Source of the DNA: Rhizobium sp. R634
Lineage (GTDB): Bacteria > Pseudomonadota > Alphaproteobacteria > Rhizobiales > Rhizobiaceae
Assembly: GCF_002211305.1 (NCBI RefSeq)
Contig: NZ_LOKW01000025.1
Span: 1 to 64,000 of the forward strand
Direction: 5' to 3'
Length of the DNA: 64,000 nucleotides
Positions 36,801 through 45,438 of this stretch are shown here, piece after piece (position 1 is the stretch's first letter; each line of letters begins with the position of its first letter). A program made the position numbers and the translations under genes. The notes under the pieces were generated by a model, which did no database searches, was not told the DNA's origin, and worked only from the letters and a program-made list of their open reading frames with translations.

Positions 36801-37029
36801 TAACGAGAGCTCGGCGCGCAGCGACAAGGCAAAATCGGCAATGGATCTGGCCGAGGAATCGATCGACCAGCTGGTCAAATTCGTGGGGTTGCTGCAATCC
36901 GGCGAAAAAGGCTTCACCTCGCGGCTCATTCCGGCGCAGCAATTCGATTTCGGCGGTGACTACGATCATCTCGCCCGCGTCTCCGAATGGTCGACGGCCG
37001 AAAACGAGGAAGGCGGCGGCGATGAATGA
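33835..37029 (+). CDS. addB: AddB, double-strand break repair exonuclease subunit
   Basis: A 1064-residue AddB of the alphaproteobacterial type. The N-terminal part (TIPAGLPFLKTLAATL, YLPTRRAVRVL) is an inactivated UvrD-like helicase fold. The C-terminal nuclease domain holds the RecB-family motif GVADRIDV...IIDYKTG with Asp929 and Lys931. With AddA it forms the helicase-nuclease that resects double-strand ends and loads RecA. The last 8 nt overlap the addA start, so subunits are made in step. Confidence 0.93.
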   Translation: MAERHQPRILTIPAGLPFLKTLAATLCDGRLTPLFRHEADDPLSLAGVTIYLPTRRAVRVLRSEFVDVLGGRSAILPVIRPLGETDDDSGYFDEALPATIDLAQPLSNTARLLELARLILAWRNKLPEIVRHIHSDSPLVAPASPADAIWLARNLAELIDSIETEDLDWSELSKLDTGDYAAWWQLTAEFLQIASAFWPARLSELGKSSPARHRNAILRAEANRLSTMTPTGPIIIAGSTGSVPATADLIAAVANLPEGVIVLPGLDLSMPDRHWPMVAPEPAPGQHANPASRSHPQYGLSSLLKRLKLTRADVAPLDGPEADLDRRAEILSRALTPSEATSDWGAWKNDLPAGALSSAFAEVSLIEAANEREEATAIAIALRLALERPGQDGESRAALITPDRNLARRVMAELSRFGILADDSAGTPLAATPQGTLLQLLLEAALRPGDPVAIVSLLKHPLARFGLERDALISATEALELLALRGGVAEVDIGALEPLLTHQLAEQALDRHAPQWRKTLPPEAADAAYELARRVQRATEPLASALMRHRPEDRGRTASFTLSDWAERTGRCLEAVAVDPKGNLADLWSNEAGDALASLLGEVIDTDGQMEADGPQWIDIMAALAAGHAVKPRALSHPRLFVFGTLEARLQSVDTMILGGLNEGSWPGQTANNPFIPRMMKTEIGLEPPERRIGQLAHDFEMANGTRHLIYSRALRQGSTPTVASRWLQRLLALGGEAFEAELKGRGNRFLQWAGLIDRGEVQAPAQRPSPKPPLALQPKSYSFSEVGRLRRDPYAIYARRVLRLDPVDAFNREPGAAERGTLYHKIIDRFIREAHVAGTPEAVAAMERILSELFDMEKLPPHIDAVWRPRFREVARAFLAWEADRRPGIRKTLTEVRGGVELEPINIRLTGVADRIDVVGPNGADIIDYKTGYNPSPAQARALLDPQLALEAAALSAGAFRDAGSLVPQDLLYVRLRPGRRFLVDTVNNESSARSDKAKSAMDLAEESIDQLVKFVGLLQSGEKGFTSRLIPAQQFDFGGDYDHLARVSEWSTAENEEGGGDE

Positions 37030-40000
37030 AACGACCGACCTTCCCGACAACGACGAGCCGGGCGCCTGGATCGGCTGGACGACGATCCAGCAGGCGATCG
37101 CCTCCGACCCGGCGCGTTCAGCCTGGGTGTCGGCCAATGCCGGGTCCGGCAAGACCCACGTTCTGACCCAGCGCGTCATCCGGCTTCTGCTTGCCGGGGC
37201 GCGGCCTTCGGCCATTCTCTGCCTCACCTATACGAAGGCGGCGGCGTCGGAAATGTCGAACCGCGTCTTCGAGCGGCTGGCGGAATGGGTGGTGCTCGAC
37301 GATGAAGATCTCAGCCGGCGGATCAGCCAGATCGAGGGCGCAGCACCCGACAGGATCAAGCTCGCCGAGGCCCGGCGGCTGTTTGCCAAGGCGCTGGAGA
37401 CGCCGGGCGGCCTGAAGATCCAGACGATCCACGCCTTTTGCGAGGCGCTGCTGCATCAGTTCCCGCTGGAGGCCAATGTCGCCGGGCATTTCTCGGTTCT
37501 CGACGATCGCGCCGCGGCGGCGCTGCTTTCCGACGCACGCCGCGCCTTGCTGACGGCGACCGCACCGGCGGGAGACAGCGCGCTTGCCGAGGCCTTTGCC
37601 TATGTGCTCAATCTCGGCGACGAATCCGGTCTTGAGAATCTGCTCGGCGACATCGTCGCCAACCGCAATGCCATCCGCCGTTTCACCGCGACGGCCGAAC
37701 AGCAGGGCGGCGTGGAGATGGTGCTGCGCGGGAGGCTTGGCCTTGCCGCCGATGACACGGAAAGAGGGATCGCGGCACAATATTGGCCGTTGCCGGAGCT
37801 TTCGGGCGCCACGCTGGAGCTTTATCTCTCCCTTGCCGACCAGAAGGGCGGTGCGAAGGCGCAGGAGGTTGCCTACGGCCTCAGGCTGGCCGGACGTGAG
37901 CGCGACGACACGAAACGCGCGGAAATGCTCGAAAAGATCTTCCTGACGGCGGCGAAGGGCGAGCCGAAGGCGGATTCGCAATTCTTCGTCAAGGCCATGC
38001 TTGCCGAAGCGCCGCAGCTGGCCGATGCCATTGCTGCTGCCCGCGCCCATGTCGCGGCGAGCCGCGACCGGCTGAAAATGATGCGGATGTACGGCGCCAC
38101 CCATGCCGCACTCGTGCTCGCCGACCGGCTGAACCATGACTATGAGGAGCTGAAGAAGCAGCGCAGCCAGCTCGATTTCGAGGACCTGATCACCAGAACG
38201 GCCGACCTGTTGACGAAAAACGGCGTCGGTCCCTGGATCCATTACAAGCTCGACCGGGGTATCGACCATATCCTGGTCGACGAGGCGCAGGATACCAGCC
38301 CGATCCAATGGAGCGTCATCCAGTCGCTTGCCGAGGATTTCTTCTCCGGCGAAAGCGCCCGGCCGGTCGTGCGCACGCTCTTTGCCGTCGGCGATGAGAA
38401 GCAGTCGATCTATTCCTTCCAGGGCGCGCGGCCCGAACGGTTCTCCGAGGAGAGCGACCGGACGCGCCGGCGCGTTTCCGACAGCGGCCAGAGCTTTTCC
38501 TCGATCCGGCTGCCGCTTTCTTTCCGGTCGACCGCCGACGTGCTCGAAGCCGTCGACCAGATCTTCACGTCAGCCGACAATGCCCGCGGCCTCAGCGCGG
38601 TCGGCGAACCGGTCGTGCATCGCTCCAGCCGCATCGGCCATCCCGGTGCCGTCGATCTCTGGGAGATGGTCGCCCCTGAAATCGTTGTGAAGGAAGAGGA
38701 CTGGACGGCGCCCTTCGACGCCACGCCGGAAAGCGCGCCGGCCGCAATCCTGGCGCGGCGGATCGCCCATTCGATCGGCGCGCTCGTCGGCCGCGAGACG
38801 ATCGTCGAAAAAGGCAGGGAGCGCCTCATCGAAGCCGGCGACATCCTCGTGCTGGTGCGCAAGCGCGACGCCTTCGTCAATGCGCTGACGCGCGCGCTGA
38901 AGCGCCGCGGCGACATCCCCGTCGCCGGCGCCGACAGGCTGGTGCTGACCAGCCATATCGCCGTGCAGGATCTGCTGGCGCTTGGCCGCTTCCTGCTTCT
39001 GCCCGAGGACGATCTTTCGCTTGCCGCCGTGCTCAAGAGCCCGCTTTTCGATCTCTCGGAGGATGATATCTTCGCGCTCGCCGCCCTGCGGAGCGACAAT
39101 GAGAGCGTCTGGAACCATCTCAAGAAATTCGCCGCCGATGGCACGGAACGTTTCCGTATCGCGTTCGAGAAGCTGGAGCTCTTTCTGCGCCAGTCAAAAA
39201 GCCTTTCGGTGCATGATTTCTATGCGCGTGTGCTGGGCAGCCATGGCGGGCGGCGGCAATTCCTGGCGCGTCTCGGCGCCGAGGTCAGCGATATTCTCGA
39301 TGAGTTCCTGACGTTTACCCTCGACCACGAAACATCCGGCCTTCCCGGGCTGCAATCCTTCATCTCGACCCTGGAACTCGAGGCGCCGGAGGTGAAGCGC
39401 GAGCAGGACAAGGGGCGCAACGAGGTCAGGATCATGACCGTGCATGCGTCCAAGGGTCTGGAAGCGCCGATCGTCTTCCTTGTCGACGGCGGCTCGAAAG
39501 CCTTTACGCATACCCATCTGCCGAAGCTTCGGCTGATCGAATCGAGGTCTGGCGAGCCGCCGATGCCGGTCTGGGTTCCTGCTTCCGACCTCGCCAACTC
39601 GCTGACGCAGAGCGATGCGGCGCGTATTCAGAAGCTGGCGGAAGAAGAATATCGCCGGCTGCTCTATGTCGCCATGACGCGCGCCGCCGATCGCCTCGTC
39701 GTCTGCGGCTATCGCGGCGTGCGTGCCAATAACGACACCTGGCATATGATGATTTCGGCTGCGCTGCACGAAAATCATCCCTATGTGGAAAACGCCACAT
39801 TCGCCGGCCCGGACGGCGAATGGCAGGGCACCAGATGGCGCGTGCCGCGCGTGGAGCTGAGCTTCGAACGCCTCGACCGCAGCCAGCACCACGAAAGCGA
39901 GGAGGCCCTGCCGGAGGGCCTGTTGCGGCCTCTGCCGCCGCAGGCCGAGCTGCCGCGGCCGCTCAGCCCTTCCGGGGCCGGCACGATCGTCGACGAAGAC

Positions 40001-40576
40001 GAGGGCGGTCTGCTCGTCACTTCGCCGCTGTTCGGCGAGACGGCGCGCAGCGATCGGTCGCTGGAGAAAGGCAGGCTGATCCATCGCATGCTGCAGGCGC
40101 TTCCCGACATTCTGCCTTCGGAACGGCCCGATGCTGCGGAGCGCTATGCCGAGCGGGCGGCCCGGTTCTGGCCGGAGGCCGAGCGGCGCAAACTGGTCGA
40201 TTCGGTTCTGAAATTATTGGACGAGGAAGGACTGCGGCCCATGCTCGGCGAGCAGGCGCGGCCCGAAGTCTCGATCATGGGAACCCTGACGCTGGACGGC
40301 AAGCGCTATGCCGTTTCCGGCCGCATCGACCGGCTTGCCGTGCTTGCCGACCGCGTCGTCATTCTCGACTACAAGACCAACCGGGTGCCGCCGGCGAGCG
40401 AGGAGGCGATCCCCTTTGCGCATAAGGCGCAGCTTGCGATCTATCGCGAGATCCTGGCGCCGCTCTATCCCGGCAAGCGCATCGAGTGCATGCTCGTCTA
40501 CACAGAGAATGCCTCGCTCTATATGCTCAGCGAAACGGCGCTCGGTTTGGCGCTTGCAGGACTCAAGACAAAGTGA
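37022..40576 (+). CDS. addA: AddA, double-strand break repair helicase-nuclease subunit
   Basis: A 1184-residue UvrD-type helicase with a C-terminal nuclease. Walker A is ANAGSGKT (residues 38-45), then CLTYTKAAASEM, the DEAQDTSP box, GDEKQSIYSFQGA, MTVHASKGLEAPIVFL and YVAMTRAADRLVVCG. The nuclease motif is GRIDRLAV...VILDYKTNR near the C-terminus. The start MNETTDLPDN follows GGCGGCG and overlaps addB; an in-frame run extending further upstream within addB is low-complexity and not family-like. Confidence 0.94.
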   Translation: MNETTDLPDNDEPGAWIGWTTIQQAIASDPARSAWVSANAGSGKTHVLTQRVIRLLLAGARPSAILCLTYTKAAASEMSNRVFERLAEWVVLDDEDLSRRISQIEGAAPDRIKLAEARRLFAKALETPGGLKIQTIHAFCEALLHQFPLEANVAGHFSVLDDRAAAALLSDARRALLTATAPAGDSALAEAFAYVLNLGDESGLENLLGDIVANRNAIRRFTATAEQQGGVEMVLRGRLGLAADDTERGIAAQYWPLPELSGATLELYLSLADQKGGAKAQEVAYGLRLAGRERDDTKRAEMLEKIFLTAAKGEPKADSQFFVKAMLAEAPQLADAIAAARAHVAASRDRLKMMRMYGATHAALVLADRLNHDYEELKKQRSQLDFEDLITRTADLLTKNGVGPWIHYKLDRGIDHILVDEAQDTSPIQWSVIQSLAEDFFSGESARPVVRTLFAVGDEKQSIYSFQGARPERFSEESDRTRRRVSDSGQSFSSIRLPLSFRSTADVLEAVDQIFTSADNARGLSAVGEPVVHRSSRIGHPGAVDLWEMVAPEIVVKEEDWTAPFDATPESAPAAILARRIAHSIGALVGRETIVEKGRERLIEAGDILVLVRKRDAFVNALTRALKRRGDIPVAGADRLVLTSHIAVQDLLALGRFLLLPEDDLSLAAVLKSPLFDLSEDDIFALAALRSDNESVWNHLKKFAADGTERFRIAFEKLELFLRQSKSLSVHDFYARVLGSHGGRRQFLARLGAEVSDILDEFLTFTLDHETSGLPGLQSFISTLELEAPEVKREQDKGRNEVRIMTVHASKGLEAPIVFLVDGGSKAFTHTHLPKLRLIESRSGEPPMPVWVPASDLANSLTQSDAARIQKLAEEEYRRLLYVAMTRAADRLVVCGYRGVRANNDTWHMMISAALHENHPYVENATFAGPDGEWQGTRWRVPRVELSFERLDRSQHHESEEALPEGLLRPLPPQAELPRPLSPSGAGTIVDEDEGGLLVTSPLFGETARSDRSLEKGRLIHRMLQALPDILPSERPDAAERYAERAARFWPEAERRKLVDSVLKLLDEEGLRPMLGEQARPEVSIMGTLTLDGKRYAVSGRIDRLAVLADRVVILDYKTNRVPPASEEAIPFAHKAQLAIYREILAPLYPGKRIECMLVYTENASLYMLSETALGLALAGLKTK

Positions 40577-40651
40577 AATACCGGACATTGAAAATTCGGC
40601 ACCACAGCATCACATGTGGTTCAACACATAATTCCGTTAAAGGAGCAGCCT

Positions 40652-40972
40652 ATGGCTACCGTGAAAGTCGATATCAATAACTTCCAGTCGGAAGTTCTGG
40701 AATCCGCAGAACCCGTCGTCGTTGATTTCTGGGCTGAATGGTGCGGCCCGTGCAAGATGATTGCTCCGAGCCTCGAAGAAATCTCGGTCGAAATGGAAGG
40801 CAAGGTCAAGGTTGCCAAGCTCAATATCGACGAGAACCCGGAACTCGCCGCACAGTTCGGCGTGCGCTCCATTCCGACCCTTGCGATCTTCAAGGGCGGG
40901 GAAGTCGCCGATATTTCGGTCGGCGCCAAGCCGAAGACGGCTCTGTCGAACTGGATTTCGAACGCTGCCTAA
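40652..40972 (+). CDS. trxA: Thioredoxin 1
   Basis: A 106-residue thioredoxin with the active site WCGPC (Cys31, Cys34) in VVDFWAEWCGPCKMIAPSL, and the cis-proline segment RSIPTLAIFKGG. It is the general cytoplasmic disulfide reductase. AAGGAG stands 8-9 nt before the ATG. It lies 75 nt after addA, enough for its own promoter, and ends in a strong bidirectional terminator. Confidence 0.97.
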   Translation: MATVKVDINNFQSEVLESAEPVVVDFWAEWCGPCKMIAPSLEEISVEMEGKVKVAKLNIDENPELAAQFGVRSIPTLAIFKGGEVADISVGAKPKTALSNWISNAA

Positions 40973-40993
40973 TCGATTGATGTCACATTGACG

Positions 40994-41022
40994 AAAAAGC
41001 CCGGTTTCGACCGGGCTTTTTT
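40994..41022. terminator. Bidirectional intrinsic terminator
   Basis: AAAAAGCCCGG, loop TTTCGA, then CCGGGCTTTTTT. It sits between convergent trxA and folC and has A and T tracts on both sides. Confidence 0.92.
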
Positions 41023-41047
41023 CATTTTAGGCTCTTCATGTCGCCGC

Positions 41048-42376
41048 TCACTTGGGAGGCGTGCCGTTATCGGCAAGCACGTCGCCCACCAAGTAAAGTG
41101 AGCCGCCAACCAGAATGCGCGGCGGCAATGCCTCCGGATCGAGCGCGGCCTTTATCGCTTCCAGCGCATCGGCGACCGTCGACATCGGTTCGGCGACGAG
41201 GCCGGCATCATAGGCGGCATTCGACAGTATCACCGGATCGATCATTGCATCGCTGCCGCGGATCGGCACGCAGAACACCTTTTCGACCAGGCCTGCGAAG
41301 GCCTTGAAGTAACCGACCGGGTCCTTGGTGTTGATCATGCCGATGATCAAGAAAAGCGGGCGCGGCTGGCGCTCCTCAAAATTGGCCATGGCTTCGGCGA
41401 TGACTTCACCGGCGCCGGGATTATGCCCGCCATCGACCCAGATCTCGGCGCCGGCCGGCGCGTTTTCCAGCAGCCGGCCTTCGCTCAGGCGCTGGAGCCG
41501 GCCCGGCCACTCCACGAGATTCATCGCCTTTTCCATCATCGTCTCGGTGACGGTGAAGCCCGCGGCCTTGACGGCGCGAATGGCGGCGGCGGCATTGGCA
41601 TATTGATGGCGGCCGGGAAGCCGCGGCAGCGGCAGGTCGGCAAGGCCATATTCGTCCTGATAGACGAGCCGGCCATATTCCTCATGCGCCATGAAATCCT
41701 GGCCGAAGACCGCGCTCGGGCAATGCAACCGCTCGGCCGTCGACATCAGGACGTCGAGTGCGGCGTCATATTCCTGGTGGCCGATGACGACGGGCAATCC
41801 CGGCTTCATGATGCCGGCCTTTTCAGCCGCGATCAGTTCGACCCTGTCGCCGAGATAGGGCTGATGATCGAGCGAGATCGGCATGATGACCGAAACGGCC
41901 GGATCGGAAATGACATTGGTGGCGTCGAAGCGGCCGCCGAGACCGACTTCGATGATCGCGGCATCGGCCGGGTGTTCGGAAAACAGGATGAAAGTGACCG
42001 CCGTCAGGATTTCGAAGACGGTAATATGCTGCCCGGCATTGGCTTCTGCCACGCGGCGGAGAGCATCGGCGAAGACGGCATCGTCCACGAGCTGGCCGCG
42101 TCCGCCCGCCACACCGATGCGATAGCGCTCGTGCCAATTGACGAGATGCGGCGAGGTGTGGACATGGGCGCTATAACCGCCGGCCTCGAGCAAGGCGCGG
42201 CAGAAAGCGGTGACCGAGCCCTTGCCATTGGTGCCGGCGACATGGATCACCGGCGGCAGCTTCCTGTGCGGATTGCCGAGCATATCGAGTAGACGGGTGA
42301 TGCGATCGAGGGACAGATCGAACCCCTTGGGATGCAATCCCATGAGTTTTTCGATCTCTTGCGCTGCCTCACTCAC
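41048..42376 (-). CDS. folC: Bifunctional folylpolyglutamate/dihydrofolate synthase
   Basis: About 442 residues (450 if translation starts at the TTG at 42400). A Mur-ligase-like ATPase with P-loop HVAGTNGKGSVTAF, the HYTSPHL-equivalent HVHTSPHLVNWHERYR, EVGLGGRFDATN, and DGGHNPGA in the C-terminal domain. It adds glutamate to dihydropteroate and extends folate polyglutamate tails. GTG at 42376 (VSEAAQEIEK) was preferred because family members begin there, but the ribosome binding site is not decisive. It is the last gene of the trpFBA-accD-folC run. Confidence 0.93.
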   Translation of the reverse strand: MSEAAQEIEKLMGLHPKGFDLSLDRITRLLDMLGNPHRKLPPVIHVAGTNGKGSVTAFCRALLEAGGYSAHVHTSPHLVNWHERYRIGVAGGRGQLVDDAVFADALRRVAEANAGQHITVFEILTAVTFILFSEHPADAAIIEVGLGGRFDATNVISDPAVSVIMPISLDHQPYLGDRVELIAAEKAGIMKPGLPVVIGHQEYDAALDVLMSTAERLHCPSAVFGQDFMAHEEYGRLVYQDEYGLADLPLPRLPGRHQYANAAAAIRAVKAAGFTVTETMMEKAMNLVEWPGRLQRLSEGRLLENAPAGAEIWVDGGHNPGAGEVIAEAMANFEERQPRPLFLIIGMINTKDPVGYFKAFAGLVEKVFCVPIRGSDAMIDPVILSNAAYDAGLVAEPMSTVADALEAIKAALDPEALPPRILVGGSLYLVGDVLADNGTPPK

Positions 42377-42427
42377 CGCGGTTTGGCCTCTGGGTATCAA
42401 TTCGGCACCCCGCCTGCTTGTCGGTTA

Positions 42428-43333
42428 TCAGGCGCTCGCCGCCAGGGCGATCGCACCGCTATTCATGTCGTTGGCCGCCGAGACGGGCTTCTTCGTCAGG
42501 ATCTTCAGGAGACGCGCCAGCGTTTCCGGAATGTCGTGACGTTTGACGACCATATCGACCATACCATGTTCCAGCAGGTATTCGGAGGTCTGGAAGCCCT
42601 CCGGCAGCTTCTCACGCAGCGTCTGCTCGATCACGCGCTTGCCGGCAAAGCCGATTTCGGCGCCGGGCTCGGCCAAATGAATATCACCGAGCATGGCGTA
42701 GGAGGCTGTAACGCCGCCGGTCGTCGGGTTGGTCAGCACGACGACATAGGGCTGGCCAGATTCCTTGAGCAAATCGACGGCAACCGTCGTGCGCGGCAGC
42801 TGCATCAGCGAGAGAATGCCTTCCTGCATGCGCGCGCCGCCGGAAGCGGGGAACATCACCAGCGGGCACTTTTCGGAGGTCGCGCGTTCGAACGCCTTGA
42901 CGATCGCCTCGCCGGCGGCAATGCCGAGCGAACCGCCGATGAAGTTGAACTCGTGCACGACGGCCACGAGCTTCAAGCCCTGCACCTTTCCGAGGCCGGC
43001 GAGGATCGTGTCCTCCTGTTCGGTCTTCAGGCGGCTGTCGCGGAGACGATCGCTATATTTCTTGGAGTCGCGGAACTTCAGCGGGTCTTGGGCGACCTTC
43101 GGCTGCGGCAGCGATTCATATTCACTGTTGTCGAAAAGATCGGCGAGACGCGCCTTGGCCGGCATCTTCATGTGATAGCCGGACGCCGGAATGACCCATT
43201 TGTTGGATTCCAAATCCTTGTGGAAGACCATCTCCCCGGTTTCCGGGCACTTGATCCAGAGGTTCTCCGGCACTTCGCGACGGCCCAGCATGGAATTGAT
43301 CCGCGGGCGAACGTAGTTGGTGATCCAGTTCAA
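42428..43333 (-). CDS. accD: Acetyl-CoA carboxylase carboxyltransferase subunit beta
   Basis: A 301-residue AccD, which with AccA transfers CO2 from carboxybiotin to acetyl-CoA in fatty acid synthesis. The carboxyltransferase core is clear: EFNFIGGSLGIAAGEAIVKA, MFPASGGARMQEGILSLMQL and VLTNPTTGGVTASYAMLGD. The N-terminal zinc ribbon is degenerate: positions equivalent to E. coli Cys27, 30, 46 and 49 are Cys29, Thr32, Ile48 and Ser51. The start is TTG, 7 nt after AGGAGAA. It follows trpA by 39 nt. Confidence 0.96.
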   Translation of the reverse strand: MNWITNYVRPRINSMLGRREVPENLWIKCPETGEMVFHKDLESNKWVIPASGYHMKMPAKARLADLFDNSEYESLPQPKVAQDPLKFRDSKKYSDRLRDSRLKTEQEDTILAGLGKVQGLKLVAVVHEFNFIGGSLGIAAGEAIVKAFERATSEKCPLVMFPASGGARMQEGILSLMQLPRTTVAVDLLKESGQPYVVVLTNPTTGGVTASYAMLGDIHLAEPGAEIGFAGKRVIEQTLREKLPEGFQTSEYLLEHGMVDMVVKRHDIPETLARLLKILTKKPVSAANDMNSGAIALAASA

Positions 43334-43372
43334 CTCGATTTCTCCTAACTGAATAGCGCCAATGTGGGAAAA

Positions 43373-44212
43373 CTATTCGGCAGCAACAAGGCGCGCCGAA
43401 CGGGTTCCCGAGGAAAGGCCGCGCACCAGCGTTGCGACCGCCTGAACCGTGTCCGCCGTGGCTTTTCCATCCTTGGTCAAGCTGGTGGCGACCTGATTGA
43501 CGATGGCGGTGCCGACGACGACGCCATCGGCCGAGCCGCCGATGACCTTGGCATGTTCCGCCGTCTTGACGCCGAAGCCAACGCAGACGGGCAGCTCCGT
43601 ATGCTGCTTGATGCGCTGGACGGCGCCCGAAACCAGCGACGGATCGGGCAGCGCCGAGCCGGTGATGCCGTTCATCGACACGTAATAGACGAAGCCGGAG
43701 GTGTTTTTCAGCACGGCGGGCAGACGCTTTTCGTCGGTGGTCGGCGTTGCCAGTCGGATGAAGTTGATGCCCTTGCGGATCGCCGGAATGCAGAGTTCGT
43801 CATCCATCTCGGGCGGCAGGTCGACAACGATCAGGCCGTCGATGCCGGCGGCCAGAGCATCGTCGAGGAATTTCTCGACGCCGTAGATGTAGATCGGATT
43901 GTAGTAGCCCATCATTACGATCGGCGTCGCATCGTTGGTCTTGCGGAAATCGGCCGCCAGCTGCAGCGTCTTCTTGAGCGTCTGGCCGCCTTTCAGGGCA
44001 CGCTGACCGGCCAGCTGGATCGCCGGACCGTCGGCCATCGGATCGGAAAAGGGCATGCCGAGTTCGATGATGTCGGACCCCGCCTCCGGCAGCGCCTTCA
44101 TGATGCCGAGAGAGGTGTCGTAGTCAGGATCGCCGCCCATGAAATAGGTCACAAGCGCCGGACGGCCCTCGGCCTTCAGCTCGGCAAAGCGTTTGTCCAT
44201 GCGTGCGGTCAT
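43373..44212 (-). CDS. trpA: Tryptophan synthase alpha subunit
   Basis: A 279-residue barrel subunit. It splits indole-3-glycerol phosphate to indole, which tunnels to TrpB. The catalytic Glu lies in DIIELGMPFSDPMADGPAIQ and the catalytic Asp in GLIVVDLPPEM; the phosphate loop is GFGVKTAEHA. The start MTARMDKRFAELK fits the family. It begins 3 nt after trpB. Confidence 0.96.
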   Translation of the reverse strand: MTARMDKRFAELKAEGRPALVTYFMGGDPDYDTSLGIMKALPEAGSDIIELGMPFSDPMADGPAIQLAGQRALKGGQTLKKTLQLAADFRKTNDATPIVMMGYYNPIYIYGVEKFLDDALAAGIDGLIVVDLPPEMDDELCIPAIRKGINFIRLATPTTDEKRLPAVLKNTSGFVYYVSMNGITGSALPDPSLVSGAVQRIKQHTELPVCVGFGVKTAEHAKVIGGSADGVVVGTAIVNQVATSLTKDGKATADTVQAVATLVRGLSSGTRSARLVAAE

Positions 44213-44215
44213 GTC

Positions 44216-45436
44216 TTACAGTCCCATTCCCAGAATCTTGCCGACGGTGAAGATATCCTTGTCGCCGCGGCCGGAGAGGTTCATCAGGATGATCTCGTCC
44301 TTGCCCATCTTCGGTGCGCGCTTGATGACCTCGGCAATCGCATGCGCGGCTTCGAGCGCCGGGATGATGCCTTCGAGGCGGGTCAGCGTCTGGAAGGCTT
44401 CGAGCGCTTCGTGGTCCATGATCGGCACGTAATCGACGCGGCCGATATCGCTCAGCCAGGAATGTTCGGGGCCGATGCCGGGATAGTCGAGACCGGCCGA
44501 GATCGAATGGCCTTCCTTGATCTGGCCGTCGCCGTCCTGCAGCAGATAGGTGCGGTTGCCGTGCAGCACGCCCGGCGTACCGGCGGTGATCGAGGCGCAA
44601 TGTTCTTCGCCCTGCAGGCCCCTGCCGCCGGCTTCGACGCCGACGATCTTCACCGAGGGATCATCGAGGAAGGGATGGAAGATGCCGATCGCATTCGAGC
44701 CGCCGCCGACGGCAGCGACGACGAGATCCGGCAGACGGCCTTCGGCCGCCAGCATTTGCTCTTTTGCCTCGGCGCCGATCACCGCTTGGAAATCGCGGAC
44801 CATCTCCGGATAAGGATGCGGGCCGGCTGCCGTCCCGATCAGGTAGTAGGTATCCTCGACATTGGTCACCCAGTCGCGGAGCGCCTCGTTCATCGCGTCT
44901 TTCAGCGTGCCGCTGCCTGCCGTCACCGGCTTCACTTCGGCGCCGAGCAGCTTCATGCGGAAAACGTTCGGCGCCTGACGTTCGACGTCGGTCGCGCCCA
45001 TATAGACGACGCAGGGAAGTCCGAAGCGCGCGGCAACGGTGGCGGAAGCGACACCGTGCTGGCCGGCGCCGGTTTCAGCGATGATGCGGGTCTTGCCCAT
45101 GCGCTTGGCGAGCAGGATCTGACCAATGCAGTTGTTGATCTTGTGCGAGCCGGTGTGGTTCAGTTCCTCACGCTTGAAATAGATCTTCGCGCCGCCGAGT
45201 TCGGCCGTCAGCCGCTCGGCGAAATAGAGCGGGCTCGGGCGGCCGATGTAATGGGCGCCGAGATGCTTCAATTCCGCCTGGAACACCGGATCCGTTTTCG
45301 CCTTGTTCCACTCATCCTGCAGATCGAGGATCAGCGGCATCAGCGTTTCGGCAACGAAACGACCGCCGTAGATGCCGAAACGACCATCTTCGTCAGGTCC
45401 GGAACGGAAGGAATTCGGTTTAGGCGTTTCGTTCAC
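44216..45436 (-). CDS. trpB: Tryptophan synthase beta subunit
   Basis: A 406-residue PLP enzyme joining indole and serine to tryptophan. The PLP lysine lies in REELNHTGSHKINN, AETGAGQHGVA follows, and the phosphate-binding loop is GGGSNAIG. GTG at 45436 is preferred: AGGGAG stands 6 nt upstream and the protein then starts MNETPKPNSF as in relatives; a TTG two codons upstream is the alternative. It begins 2 nt after trpF. Confidence 0.96.
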   Translation of the reverse strand: MNETPKPNSFRSGPDEDGRFGIYGGRFVAETLMPLILDLQDEWNKAKTDPVFQAELKHLGAHYIGRPSPLYFAERLTAELGGAKIYFKREELNHTGSHKINNCIGQILLAKRMGKTRIIAETGAGQHGVASATVAARFGLPCVVYMGATDVERQAPNVFRMKLLGAEVKPVTAGSGTLKDAMNEALRDWVTNVEDTYYLIGTAAGPHPYPEMVRDFQAVIGAEAKEQMLAAEGRLPDLVVAAVGGGSNAIGIFHPFLDDPSVKIVGVEAGGRGLQGEEHCASITAGTPGVLHGNRTYLLQDGDGQIKEGHSISAGLDYPGIGPEHSWLSDIGRVDYVPIMDHEALEAFQTLTRLEGIIPALEAAHAIAEVIKRAPKMGKDEIILMNLSGRGDKDIFTVGKILGMGL

Positions 45437-45438
45437 TC

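Noticed and set aside
36680..37021. 114-codon upstream extension of addA
   Set aside because: It lies inside addB in another frame and reads as shadow sequence; the ATG at 37022 gives the family start.
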